Positions 55,807 to 64,000 of a stretch of DNA of 64,000 bases are shown in pieces (the first letter of the stretch is position 1; each line of letters starts with the position of its first letter). The stretch is taken from assembly GCA_016219985.1 (NCBI GenBank), contig JACRJO010000022.1, positions 248,001 through 312,000 on the forward strand, read 5' to 3'. Source of the stretch: Sphingobacteriales bacterium (GTDB lineage: Bacteria > Bacteroidota > Bacteroidia > Chitinophagales > Chitinophagaceae). Under the pieces are notes generated by a model, which worked only from the letters and a program-made list of their open reading frames with translations, was not told the DNA's origin and made no database searches. The position numbers were made by a program, and so were the translations under genes.

Positions 55807-56361
55807 ATGCACAAAAAACGACACATATTTGTCATCATCGGAAGCGCGGCCCGGCAATCCGCCAACCAACGCCTTATCGACTATTTCGCCCGGCTGACAG
55901 CGGGGCAGTTTGAACTAACTATCTGCAGGGACCTGAAGACCCTTCCCCATTTCGACCCGGACCTCTCGGCGGATAATCCGCCGGAGGAGATCAAACACTT
56001 CCGGCAGGAGATTGAAAAAGCAGACGGCATCATCATCTGCACCCCCGAATATGTATTCAGCATTCCCAGCGGACTGAAGAATGCAATTGAGTGGTGCGTC
56101 TCCACCACCCTGTTTTCCGGTAAGCCAACCGGCCTGATCACCGCTTCCGCCCACGGGCAGAAAGGACAGGAAGAATTAAAACTGATCATGAAAACAGTGA
56201 TGGCCAGGTTTACAGCCGAAACCACTCTTTTAATCCCCGGTATAAAGGGGAAAATAAATGAAGATGGAGAGATCACCGACAGCCGTACTAAAGAAGAGCT
56301 GGAAAAATTCAGTATTGCCTTCAGCCGTTTAGTTAATATGCCGGTTCCCGGTAATGTTTAG
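55807..56361 (+). CDS. NADPH-dependent FMN reductase family protein
   Basis: A 184-residue flavodoxin-fold reductase. GSAARQSANQRLIDYFA is the phosphate-binding start, and TPEYVFSIPSGLKNAIEW is the flavin-ring motif of the family. It reduces FMN, quinones or similar acceptors with NAD(P)H. No operon partner is evident. Confidence 0.88.
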   Translation: MHKKRHIFVIIGSAARQSANQRLIDYFARLTAGQFELTICRDLKTLPHFDPDLSADNPPEEIKHFRQEIEKADGIIICTPEYVFSIPSGLKNAIEWCVSTTLFSGKPTGLITASAHGQKGQEELKLIMKTVMARFTAETTLLIPGIKGKINEDGEITDSRTKEELEKFSIAFSRLVNMPVPGNV

Positions 56362-56436
56362 CTTTGCGTGCGGAGAGAACAGTGCTGACCGGGGTAACTG
56401 AAGTCCATAATTTTGCAATAAAATAAATCCTGGAAT

Positions 56437-56907
56437 ATGAGCCTGACAAAACAAATAGCGAAACAGTTCAGGGCGGTCCAAACCGGTGGCAACTGGACCG
56501 CCTCTAACCTGCAGGATGCCCTGGCGGGGCTTGACTGGCAGCAGGCAAACAAAAAGCTGGATTCTTTTAATACCATCGTGGCCCTTGTTTACCATATAAA
56601 TTATTATGTAAGCGCCGTCTGCAAGGTCCTCGAAGGAGAAGCACTGAATGCAAAGGATAAATACAGTTTTGACCACCCGCCTGTTCAGTCAGCCGAAGAC
56701 TGGAATAAACTGCTGGATCAAACCCGGGCGGATGCGGAACGGTTTGCCCGACTGGTTGAGCAACTGCCCGACAACAAGCTGACCGAAACCTTCGTTGATG
56801 AGAAATATGGTACTTATTACCGGAACCTCACCGGGGTCATTGAGCATACCCACTATCACCTGGGGCAGATTGTTATACTAAAAAAGTTGCTGCAAGCCGG
56901 CCATTAA
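56437..56907 (+). CDS. DinB-family protein
   Basis: A 156-residue four-helix-bundle protein. The likely metal ligands are His53 (VYHINYY) and the pair in VIEHTHYHLGQ (His137 and His141). DinB proteins include thiol S-transferases and damage-inducible proteins; the substrate is unknown. A TAATTTTG box lies at 56408-56415. The last third is duplicated downstream in damaged form. Confidence 0.85.
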   Translation: MSLTKQIAKQFRAVQTGGNWTASNLQDALAGLDWQQANKKLDSFNTIVALVYHINYYVSAVCKVLEGEALNAKDKYSFDHPPVQSAEDWNKLLDQTRADAERFARLVEQLPDNKLTETFVDEKYGTYYRNLTGVIEHTHYHLGQIVILKKLLQAGH

Positions 56908-56946
56908 CCCGCCTTCAGTATCGTCACGGCGAGGCAGGCCCGCCTT

Positions 56947-57100
56947 GTTGAGCAACTGCCCGACAACAAACTGACCGAAACCTTCGCTGATGAGAAATAC
57001 GGTACTTATTACCGGAACCTCACCGGGGTCATTGAGTATACCCACTATCACCTGGGGGCAGATTGTTATACTAAAAAAGTTGCTGAAGGCCGGCCATTAA
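56947..57100 (+). pseudogene. Decayed partial copy of the dinB-like gene 3' end
   Basis: Bases 56947-57100 repeat bases 56755-56907 (codons 107 to the stop) almost exactly, with scattered changes. One inserted G (CTGGGGGCAG against CTGGGGCAG) shifts the frame. There is no start codon or N-terminal part, so it is a pseudogene fragment from tandem duplication. Confidence 0.92.
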
Positions 57101-57145
57101 CTACCGACTAAAGACTACCGACTAAAGACTACCAACTACTAACTA
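57101..57145. repeat. Short CTACCGACTAAAGA-type tandem repeat
   Basis: Units of about 14 bases (CTACCGACTAAAGA, twice, then CTACCAACTACTAACTAAC) directly follow the duplicated dinB fragment. Similar units occur near 34303 and 36771. Confidence 0.6.
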
Positions 57146-57244
57146 ACTCCCCGACCGTTTACCCCTGAAAACCGCCGGTTGACGGTAAGTACTACGGCGG
57201 GAGACCCTGATTTCCTACATTCGCATAACAAAAAATCATAAACC

Positions 57245-57952
57245 ATGAAACATTTTTTTTTGGCCCTGCTGAGCATGGCTGTTCTGTCCGCACAGGCACA
57301 GACCGTGGAGGAGATCATACAGAAATACAATGCGGCCCTCGGGGGACTGGATTCCTTCAACAAAGTAACTACCCAGAAAATAACGGGCGTCGTTTCCACG
57401 CAGGGCAATGATCTGCCCCTGACCGTACAGGTGATCAATGGCAAGGCCCTGCGGGTGGATGTGGATGTAATGGGACAATCCGTAGTGAATGTCTATTTTA
57501 ACGGAAGCGGCTGGAAGATCAATCCTTTTGCCGGCGCCACAGAGGCCACCGATGTAACAGGAGCTGAACTGAATGAATATAAAACGCAAACTTTTGTGGC
57601 CAGCAACCTGATGGATTATAAGAACCGCGGCCACCAGCTGGAACTCGTTGGACAGGAAGAAACGGAGGGTGTGAAAGTATTCAACCTCAAACTGACCAGC
57701 AAGGATGATGGCAAAGTGAGCAATTATTATATCAGCACCAGCGATTACCTGCTGATCAAGTCCGTTGGTACACGGGAAATACAGGGACAGGAAGTCGAGA
57801 TCAGCACTTTTTATTCCAACTATAAAGATTTCGGGGGACTGAAATTTGCCTGCACCCGCAGCCAGCAGGCCAACGGGCAGGTATTCCAGGAAGTGAACTA
57901 TGATAAAGTGGAACTGAATGTACCGGTGGATGAAGCCATTTTCAAAAAATAA
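57245..57952 (+). CDS. Periplasmic LolA/LolB-like protein
   Basis: A 235-residue protein with a signal peptide (about 1-19, ending AQA). It then begins TVEEIIQKYNAALGGLDSFN and continues as a beta-rich domain with VEISTFYSNYKDFGGLKFAC near the end, a pattern of the outer-membrane lipoprotein-sorting fold. A role in carrying lipids or lipoproteins is inferred from fold only. Confidence 0.75.
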   Translation: MKHFFLALLSMAVLSAQAQTVEEIIQKYNAALGGLDSFNKVTTQKITGVVSTQGNDLPLTVQVINGKALRVDVDVMGQSVVNVYFNGSGWKINPFAGATEATDVTGAELNEYKTQTFVASNLMDYKNRGHQLELVGQEETEGVKVFNLKLTSKDDGKVSNYYISTSDYLLIKSVGTREIQGQEVEISTFYSNYKDFGGLKFACTRSQQANGQVFQEVNYDKVELNVPVDEAIFKK

Positions 57953-57961
57953 CCGGCCGGT

Positions 57962-57999
57962 AATAAAAAAAAATAAAAACCGCGGCGGCGGTTTTTTTA
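57962..57999. terminator. Bidirectional terminator
   Basis: AAAAACCGC and GCGGTTTTT with A and T runs on the two sides, between the LolA-like gene and the convergent HsdR-N gene. Confidence 0.85.
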
Positions 58000-58434
58000 T
58001 TGCATCAAAGGCAGTTCACTGATCAGCCGGAGCCCGCTTTCATCTTTCACCCATCCATGAGTGGTATTGCCATTGGTGATCACCAGGTAATTTACGGGTA
58101 CCCCGAGGTGATAGCGAAGTACCTGTTGCAGTACCGGCTCATCCAGTTTTACTTCCGGCGCCTTGCATTCCACCATCAGCCAGGGCTGGTGCGCTTTATT
58201 GTACACCAGTATATCAAACCGCTTGATCCGCTCCCCCAGCTGAATTTCCTTTTCCAGCGCGATCAGGGAAGATGGGTAACCCATCACCTGCACCAGGTAG
58301 CTGACAAGATTCTGCCGCACCCATTCCTCGGGTGTCAGCAACAGCCATTTTTTCCGGATCGGGTCAAAAATAAATTTTTTACCCCCCTCCTCTTTCACCC
58401 GGAAAGCCGGTTCGGGGTATTGGATGGAAATCAT
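57997..58434 (-). CDS. Stand-alone HsdR N-terminal-like (PD-(D/E)xK) protein
   Basis: A 145-residue protein matching the N-terminal nuclease-fold domain of type I restriction HsdR subunits: EEWVRQNLVSYLV, IKRFDILVYN (Asp) and WLMVECKAPEVKL (ExK). No helicase, methylase or specificity gene is near. Stand-alone copies are common in Bacteroidota and their role is unknown. A TACATTTG box (58446-58439) lies 5 bases before the ATG on the minus strand, which would give a nearly leaderless transcript. Confidence 0.8.
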   Translation of the reverse strand: MISIQYPEPAFRVKEEGGKKFIFDPIRKKWLLLTPEEWVRQNLVSYLVQVMGYPSSLIALEKEIQLGERIKRFDILVYNKAHQPWLMVECKAPEVKLDEPVLQQVLRYHLGVPVNYLVITNGNTTHGWVKDESGLRLISELPLMQ

Positions 58435-58521
58435 GAATCAAATGTACTATAGCCGGTCCTAACTTTTACAGGGAATCATCAAAGGACGATACAGTCCCGG
58501 TAATTGTTTAAATTCGCTGGT

Positions 58522-59292
58522 ATGAAGACAAAAGAAGAAATTGTACACAACTGGTTGCCCCGTTATACCGGGGAGCAGTTAGCGAATTTTGGGGATTATG
58601 TACTGCTGACCAATTTCAGCAATTATGTACACATGTTTGCCGAATGGAATAATGTCAAAGTGATCGGGGAAGATAAGCCCATGCAGTGCGCCACGGCCAA
58701 CCGGATCACCATTATCAACTTCGGAATGGGCAGCCCTACGGCGGCCACCATTATGGACCTGCTGACGGCGATTAACCCCAAAGCGGTATTGTTCCTGGGA
58801 AAATGCGGGGGCCTGAAAAAAAGAAATAAGATCGGGGACCTGATTCTGCCCATCGCCGCGATACGGGGCGAAGGTACCTCCAACGACTACTTCCCCGCTG
58901 AAGTGCCTGCCCTGCCGGCCTTCGCCCTGCAAAAAGCCGTATCCACCACCATCCGCGATTATGAAGTGGATTACTGGACCGGAACCGTGTACACCACCAA
59001 CCGCCGTGTCTGGGAACACGACGAACCTTTTAAAGAATACCTGCAGAAAGTAAGGGCCTACGCCATTGATATGGAAACCGCCACCATTTTTACCGTTGGT
59101 TTCTATAACAAGATCCCCACGGGCGCCCTGCTGCTGGTCAGCGACCAGCCCATGATACCCGAAGGAGTGAAAACAGAGGAAAGCGATAAGAAAGTTACTG
59201 CCAGTTTTGTAGAAAATCATTTGAAAATAGGGATCGACTCCCTCAAGCAACTGATCAATGACGGGCATACCGTCCGTCACCTTAAATTCTAA
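58522..59292 (+). CDS. amn: AMP nucleosidase
   Basis: Hydrolyses AMP to adenine and ribose 5-phosphate. It has 256 residues from the ATG at 58522 (MKTKEEIVHNWLPRYTG); the TTG at 58504 would add six residues. The phosphorylase-fold motifs INFGMGSPTAATIMDLL, AVLFLGKCGGLK and AYAIDMETATIF are present. It is the short form lacking the long N-terminal domain of the enterobacterial enzyme. Confidence 0.92.
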   Translation: MKTKEEIVHNWLPRYTGEQLANFGDYVLLTNFSNYVHMFAEWNNVKVIGEDKPMQCATANRITIINFGMGSPTAATIMDLLTAINPKAVLFLGKCGGLKKRNKIGDLILPIAAIRGEGTSNDYFPAEVPALPAFALQKAVSTTIRDYEVDYWTGTVYTTNRRVWEHDEPFKEYLQKVRAYAIDMETATIFTVGFYNKIPTGALLLVSDQPMIPEGVKTEESDKKVTASFVENHLKIGIDSLKQLINDGHTVRHLKF

Positions 59293-59304
59293 AAAACAAA
59301 AACC

Positions 59305-59679
59305 ATGCGACTCCTACTCCTGCTCAGCAGCATTTTCCTGCTTTCCGTTTCAGCGGAAACCTGTAACAAAAAAAACAAAGACCGGGTCTACAAAGGCAAG
59401 CTGGAAGTGGCCGGTATCTGTATGAATTATACCATCGGCCTGCTGGAGGGAAAGATCGATACGGCCCTGATCGTTCCTTCCTGGAAGGATGATGTGACCG
59501 GGAAAACCTATTCCGATGTGTTCAGGCTGGGCAATCCCTGTAATTTTCCCTCCACGCTGAAACAGGGCGACACTTTTTATTTCACAATTGATAATGAAAA
59601 GGAACAGCCCTGTGCGGTGTGCATGGCCTATTACCCGACACCTTCCCGGTCGCTTCGGATAAAAGTGATTCAACCCTGA
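59305..59679 (+). CDS. Small secreted Cys-containing protein
   Basis: A 124-residue protein with a signal peptide (about 1-17). The mature part has five or six cysteines, including a late CAVC pair, and a beta-type composition. No family is recognised. It lies 12 bases after amn and its TGA shares one base with the ATG of the ABC gene, so the three are probably co-transcribed. Confidence 0.7.
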   Translation: MRLLLLLSSIFLLSVSAETCNKKNKDRVYKGKLEVAGICMNYTIGLLEGKIDTALIVPSWKDDVTGKTYSDVFRLGNPCNFPSTLKQGDTFYFTIDNEKEQPCAVCMAYYPTPSRSLRIKVIQP

Positions 59680-61400
59680 TGCATCCCCTTCTCTGTATAA
59701 AAAACCTGAGTGTTGATTTTACGGCAGAATCAGGGGTTACGCATGCATTAAAGAATATCAGTTTCACGGTGAACCGCGGTGAGATCCTCGCCCTTGTGGG
59801 AGAATCCGGATCCGGCAAATCCGTTACTTCTCTTTCCATCCTGCAATTGCTGCCATCGCCGCCCGCCCTTTATACGGCCGGTGAAATTTTATTTTCAGAA
59901 GAAGGGAATACGGTTACCAGCCTGCTGAAAAGGGACCGCTACGGTATGCAGGATATCCGCGGCAACAAGATTGCCATGATCTTCCAGGAACCCATGACCT
60001 CGCTGAACCCGGTACTCAGTTGCGGTAACCAGGTAATGGAAGCCATCCTGCAGCATAAAAAAATAACGAGGGCCGCTGCCCGCCGGCAAACCATTGCCTG
60101 GTTTGAAAAAGTAAAGCTCCCGGATCCGGGGGGTGTATTTAAACGGTACCCGCACCAGCTCAGCGGCGGACAGAAACAACGGGTGATGATCGCCATGGCT
60201 ATGTGCTGCGAACCTTCCCTGCTGATCTGTGATGAACCGACCACGGCCCTGGATGTAACGGTTCAAAAAACCATCCTGCAACTCATTAAAGAACTCCAGC
60301 AGCAGTCAGGCATGGGAGTCATTTTCATCACGCATGACCTGGGCGTAGTGGCTGAAATTGCCGACCGGGCCGTCGTGATGTACAAAGGAGAGATCGTGGA
60401 GCAGGATAATGTGAAAACTATTTTTACCCGGCCACAGCATCCTTATACCAGGGCCCTGCTGGCCTGCCGCCCGGTGAATCACCGGCGGGGCGAACGGCTG
60501 CCCGTCGTTTCGGACTTCCTGGAGCCGAAAACCAACCCGGATATCCCGGCAGTAAAAACGGCAGCCCCGGGTCTTTCTTCCTCAGCCCTTCCGCAAGAAG
60601 TACTGATGAAGGCTGAACATCTTTCTGTCTGGTTCCCGGTACAAAAAAACTTCCTGGGCAAGCCCCTGCGGTATACAAAGGCAGTGGATGACCTGAGCTT
60701 TGACCTGTACAAGGGAGAAACCCTGGGACTGGTGGGCGAGAGTGGCTGCGGTAAAACCACCCTGGGCCGGACCCTGTTGCGGCTGATTGAACCGACTGCC
60801 GGCAAGATCATTTATAACCAGTCCGATCTTACTGCCCGGAAAAGAACAGCGCTGCATGCTCTGCGAAAAGAGATCCAGATCATTTTCCAGGATCCTTACT
60901 CCTCGCTGAATCCCCGGTTAACGATCGGCTCCGCAATTGCCGAACCCCTGAAAGTACACCGGCTCCTTTCCACAGAAAAAGAACGGAAAGATAAAGTGAC
61001 TGAACTGCTGGAAAAAGTGAACCTGCGGCCGGAACATTTTAACCGGTACCCGCATGAGTTCAGTGGTGGCCAGCGGCAACGGATCGTGATTGCGCGGGCA
61101 CTGGCCCTGAACCCCTCCTTTATTGTATGTGATGAATCTGTATCCGCATTAGACGTAAGTGTGCAGGCACAGGTGCTGAACCTGCTCAATGAGTTGAAAA
61201 AAGAATTTGGCTTTACCGTGATCTTTATCTCCCATGACCTCTCGGTGGTCCGCTATATCAGCGACCGGATCATGGTAATGAATAAAGGCCGGATCGAGGA
61301 ATCCGGGCCCGCCGATGAAATTTACGGGCACCCTGCATCGGATTACACGAAAAAACTGATCGCCTCCATTCCGGGGGGCTTTACGGAAACAGCCCTTTAA
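59679..61400 (+). CDS. Fused peptide/nickel-type ABC transporter ATPase (OppDF-like)
   Basis: A 573-residue protein with two complete ABC ATPases in tandem. Walker A is GESGSGKS (41-48) and GESGCGKT (353-360), and the signatures are LSGGQKQR and FSGGQRQR. It matches the fused YejF/GsiA type that powers dipeptide or oligopeptide import. The ATG at 59679 overlaps the preceding stop (TGATG). No permease or binding protein is in the window. The 3' end overlaps the next convergent gene by 4 bases. Confidence 0.93.
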   Translation: MHPLLCIKNLSVDFTAESGVTHALKNISFTVNRGEILALVGESGSGKSVTSLSILQLLPSPPALYTAGEILFSEEGNTVTSLLKRDRYGMQDIRGNKIAMIFQEPMTSLNPVLSCGNQVMEAILQHKKITRAAARRQTIAWFEKVKLPDPGGVFKRYPHQLSGGQKQRVMIAMAMCCEPSLLICDEPTTALDVTVQKTILQLIKELQQQSGMGVIFITHDLGVVAEIADRAVVMYKGEIVEQDNVKTIFTRPQHPYTRALLACRPVNHRRGERLPVVSDFLEPKTNPDIPAVKTAAPGLSSSALPQEVLMKAEHLSVWFPVQKNFLGKPLRYTKAVDDLSFDLYKGETLGLVGESGCGKTTLGRTLLRLIEPTAGKIIYNQSDLTARKRTALHALRKEIQIIFQDPYSSLNPRLTIGSAIAEPLKVHRLLSTEKERKDKVTELLEKVNLRPEHFNRYPHEFSGGQRQRIVIARALALNPSFIVCDESVSALDVSVQAQVLNLLNELKKEFGFTVIFISHDLSVVRYISDRIMVMNKGRIEESGPADEIYGHPASDYTKKLIASIPGGFTETAL

Positions 61401-64000
61401 TCAGGCTCCCGTTCCTCCTCAACATCCCGGGTGCCGCTCTCATAAAACTCCCTGGCGCTTTTACGCCGGGCATACAGCAGCTTCTTCAGTTCTTTCTGTA
61501 ACTGGATTTTTATGCCTTCCCCGGGATTTACTTTCACGTCGATAAACCCGGTAAAATCGTAGCGGTTGTAAACCGGCCACCGGAAATATTCGTTAACATA
61601 TCTCGGCCCGTTTTTCCTTACGGAATCTTCAAATTCAAAATCGCGGGGATTCTCCGGCACCAGCCCCACCACTCCCAGTTTCCAGTTCAGGTCATCTTTC
61701 TTACTCTTATATGTAAAGAAATACATGAACCCTTTCTTTCCACCATACACAGCCGGCAAACGGTCCGCATAGACCAGGGAATCGGGTTTATCGTATGACT
61801 TCCCGGCTAACAGGGCGCTCCGTCCCAGGTCAAGGTGATTATTATACATGACCGGGAATTTATCCAGCTTCTTCAGCTCTTTCAGGTCCCGGTATAACTC
61901 ATACCGGTATTCATCCAGTCCCGCAAAATACCGGGGCAGGGTATCCGGGTACGGACGGTTTGTTTTCAGCAATTGCAAAAGCGTATTGTACTTAAGCTTT
62001 TTATCATTCGACCCCAGCATCTGGTTAACCAGGGGCTGCACGGCGGGGCGGCTATCCCAGAAAGGGATCAGCAGGGCCGCATACAGGCTCAGGTCATCAT
62101 TGCCCTCATCCTTATTATCCTCATACGAATGAGATTCCCTTTTATCATCCCTGCTTTCCTCCGCTTTCTGAATGGCCAGTTTTTTCTCTGCAATGGATTG
62201 TTTTTTCAGCTCCTGTTTGGCTTCGAGCAGGAACTTGCTGAAATAGGTTTCATAATCGGCTGGCTTTACCATATTGCTGTCCGCCATTTCGCCCAGCAAT
62301 TTCATAATTGACGGTTTATAGTCTTCGAGGTTCAGCAGGGGCAGCAGGTCGGGTAAAATGGTTTTTGTCAGCGGCAGGGAATCCGACAGTTCATCGAGGA
62401 AGCGGCCATCGGCCACTTTGTATTCGCCGCCTTCCGCTATGGAGAAATAAGACGGTGATGAAAAATAGTCCCCGCTGCTGCTGAAATCCAGCACCGGTGG
62501 TTCAGTAGCCACGATGGAACGGAATACGCTGTACGCATAAGCCGTCCGGTGCTGCAGCAGTCCCTCCAGCACCGGGTAAACCAGCTGTACCGTATCACCC
62601 AGCGCATCGCAGAGTTCTTTCAGGTAATCTGCCGCCGCATTCGTTTTAATCCCCGCCAGCTTAATGACCAGGTATTTTTTTGTCTGCAGGTATTTTTTTT
62701 CCTCCCAGTTCAATGCCCCAATAGCCTTTTTGAGGGAAGGCAGATCAGAAGAATCCAGGTAGATATCCCGGATATGTGTAACCGCTTTCTTATGCCGCAC
62801 ACTGTCGCTGCTGCCCAGGTCATCAAAAAACAACTGCGATTTTTTGGTAAATGGGTTGATGCCCTTTAAGGTATCAGCCGGGGTAAAGGATGCGTAGAAC
62901 TGTTTTACAAAATCACTGGGTGGGGTCAGGGTATCTCCCTGGGTGGCCAGGGTAAAGGTTACCCCGTCCTTATAATACACTTTATACCAGATACTCCGGC
63001 TGCTGCCCGTATCCGTTATCACGCTTTCCCACACCCGGGTATTGCCCGGCAGAACCGATTTCCGGTATTGCCGGATGATCCAGGAGGAATCGCCCCGGTA
63101 ATACATCCCGGTATCGCGGTTCAGCCGGCTGCTGTCTTTGGAATAAAAATAACGGGAGGACCGGTAGAAGGAGACATAGATTTTTTCCCCGGTGCTGTCA
63201 TGGGCCACCAGTTTGCTGCGGAAGGCGCCGCTTTCGAGCAACTGGTCCTCCGGCTCCTCCTCCTCATCCTGCCCCCCCATAAAATTGTAGCGGGGAATAT
63301 CCAGTTTTATTTTTTTGTTTACCGGGAAAACGGGTGTGTGCACGCTGAAGTAAAGGGCCGTGTCCTTTTCAGCCCGCGAAGTCCCGTACAGAAAAGGCTT
63401 GATCTCGAATGAATTCAGGAATTGCTGCATGACCGGCAGGTCCTCTTTGCCATGAGCCACCAGGGTATAATAGTGTGGCCCCCGGATCAGGTAACGGACC
63501 TTGTACAGGGAACCCTGCTTATCCCGGTAGCCGGCATCCAGGGCCGGGTAACCATTGAAGCGGGTTTGCTTCCGGTACAGGGAAGAATCGATAAATTCCG
63601 AGGACATGAAACTTTCTTCCATCAGGCCCAGGTCAAACGTATCTTCTTCGGCAAACCCGTAATTATGGATATCACTGCGGATAACGCGGTACTGCGTGCC
63701 GGATGTTTTGTCCGCAGCATCGAATATCCAGCTTCCGTCGTTACCGATATAGGGCAGATGCGGCAGGTCAATGGCGAATCCTCCCCAGGAGGGAGCATAC
63801 TTTTTCCAGCCCGGCTGGCCTTCCACGCCGTTCTTGTATTCTTTCAACTGGATACTGCCGAAGAACCGTTTGGCTTCCTCCCCTTCTTTCACATAATCCC
63901 CGTTGCCGCTCATTTTAAAAAACAGCACTTCAAAAGGCGTTACAAAAATATGGTAGCGCTGCAGGTCGCCCCGGCGGGTCCGGTTGGTGATATCAAAACC
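61397..64000 (-). CDS. Large protein of unknown function (5' end cut by window edge)
   Basis: The frame is open from 64000 down to the stop at 61397, at least 867 residues; the GTG at 63928 is internal, since GFDITNRTRRGDLQRYHIF precedes it in frame. The visible start ends in TPFEVLFFKMSGNG. Later parts are helical with repeated leucine-rich units, such as AIGALNWEEKKYLQTKKYLV and EDYKPSIMKLLGEMADS, resembling HEAT-like stacks. There is an acidic and basic stretch (SRDDKRESHSYEDNKDEGND). No enzyme motif is seen. Confidence 0.75.
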   Translation of the reverse strand, partial: GFDITNRTRRGDLQRYHIFVTPFEVLFFKMSGNGDYVKEGEEAKRFFGSIQLKEYKNGVEGQPGWKKYAPSWGGFAIDLPHLPYIGNDGSWIFDAADKTSGTQYRVIRSDIHNYGFAEEDTFDLGLMEESFMSSEFIDSSLYRKQTRFNGYPALDAGYRDKQGSLYKVRYLIRGPHYYTLVAHGKEDLPVMQQFLNSFEIKPFLYGTSRAEKDTALYFSVHTPVFPVNKKIKLDIPRYNFMGGQDEEEEPEDQLLESGAFRSKLVAHDSTGEKIYVSFYRSSRYFYSKDSSRLNRDTGMYYRGDSSWIIRQYRKSVLPGNTRVWESVITDTGSSRSIWYKVYYKDGVTFTLATQGDTLTPPSDFVKQFYASFTPADTLKGINPFTKKSQLFFDDLGSSDSVRHKKAVTHIRDIYLDSSDLPSLKKAIGALNWEEKKYLQTKKYLVIKLAGIKTNAAADYLKELCDALGDTVQLVYPVLEGLLQHRTAYAYSVFRSIVATEPPVLDFSSSGDYFSSPSYFSIAEGGEYKVADGRFLDELSDSLPLTKTILPDLLPLLNLEDYKPSIMKLLGEMADSNMVKPADYETYFSKFLLEAKQELKKQSIAEKKLAIQKAEESRDDKRESHSYEDNKDEGNDDLSLYAALLIPFWDSRPAVQPLVNQMLGSNDKKLKYNTLLQLLKTNRPYPDTLPRYFAGLDEYRYELYRDLKELKKLDKFPVMYNNHLDLGRSALLAGKSYDKPDSLVYADRLPAVYGGKKGFMYFFTYKSKKDDLNWKLGVVGLVPENPRDFEFEDSVRKNGPRYVNEYFRWPVYNRYDFTGFIDVKVNPGEGIKIQLQKELKKLLYARRKSAREFYESGTRDVEEEREPD

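Overview
The window looks like a chromosomal segment of a Bacteroidota bacterium, most likely of the Chitinophagaceae type. The grounds are promoters of the TTG-N17-23-TAnnTTTG form, few Shine-Dalgarno sequences, type IX secretion proteins (a PorU-like C25 peptidase with a PorV-like barrel, and a secreted protein with a gliding-motility type C-terminal domain), and the general flavour of the proteins. The family-level placement is inference. There is no rRNA operon, prophage, insertion sequence or CRISPR array.

Region 1 (1-12.9 kb, minus strand) is the transcription and translation block. In the direction of transcription it reads tRNA-Thr(TGT), tRNA-Tyr, tRNA-Gly, tRNA-Thr(GGT), tuf, tRNA-Trp, secE, nusG, rplK, rplA, rplJ, rplL, then rpoB, which runs off the left edge. 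It is split into units by hairpin terminators and by promoters with near-identical TACCTTTG boxes. Unusually, rplL and rpoB are separated by a terminator, a plus-strand helix-hairpin-helix gene and a separate rpoB promoter. Upstream lie hpf, xerC and rpsU. The tRNA spacers carry palindromic repeats, one of which interrupts a tRNA-Trp remnant.

Region 2 (13-22 kb, plus strand) holds ribE and then seven tightly packed genes: acyltransferase, GT2 glycosyltransferase, methyltransferase, fatty-acid desaturase, zinc-ribbon methyltransferase, YfhO-like protein and a second large membrane protein. They could make or modify a surface lipid or glycan. Region 3 (22-31 kb, minus) has an HscA-like Hsp70, an FkbM-like protein and the PorV-like/PorU2-like pair.

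Region 4 (31.4-41 kb) has tyrS, two hydrolases and a cyanophycin neighbourhood: cyanophycinase, an amino-acid permease, a Tat-exported class V PLP enzyme and cyanophycin synthetase. Region 5 (41-49 kb) has tRNA-Gln, a large T9SS cargo protein, a nucleotide-sugar cluster (aminotransferase, UDP-sugar dehydrogenase, rfbC, rfbD) and the Kdo transferase waaA.

Region 6 (49-64 kb) is mixed: tdk, a lipoprotein, ccmB-ccsA-ccmD, a Glu/Leu-type dehydrogenase, an A/T-rich shikimate-kinase-like gene that may be foreign, an FMN reductase, a DinB protein followed by a decayed partial copy of itself, a LolA-like protein, a stand-alone HsdR-N nuclease-fold protein, AMP nucleosidase, a fused peptide-type ABC ATPase and a large unknown protein cut by the right edge. 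Several genes appear to start with TTG, and ccmB shows no standard start codon at all.
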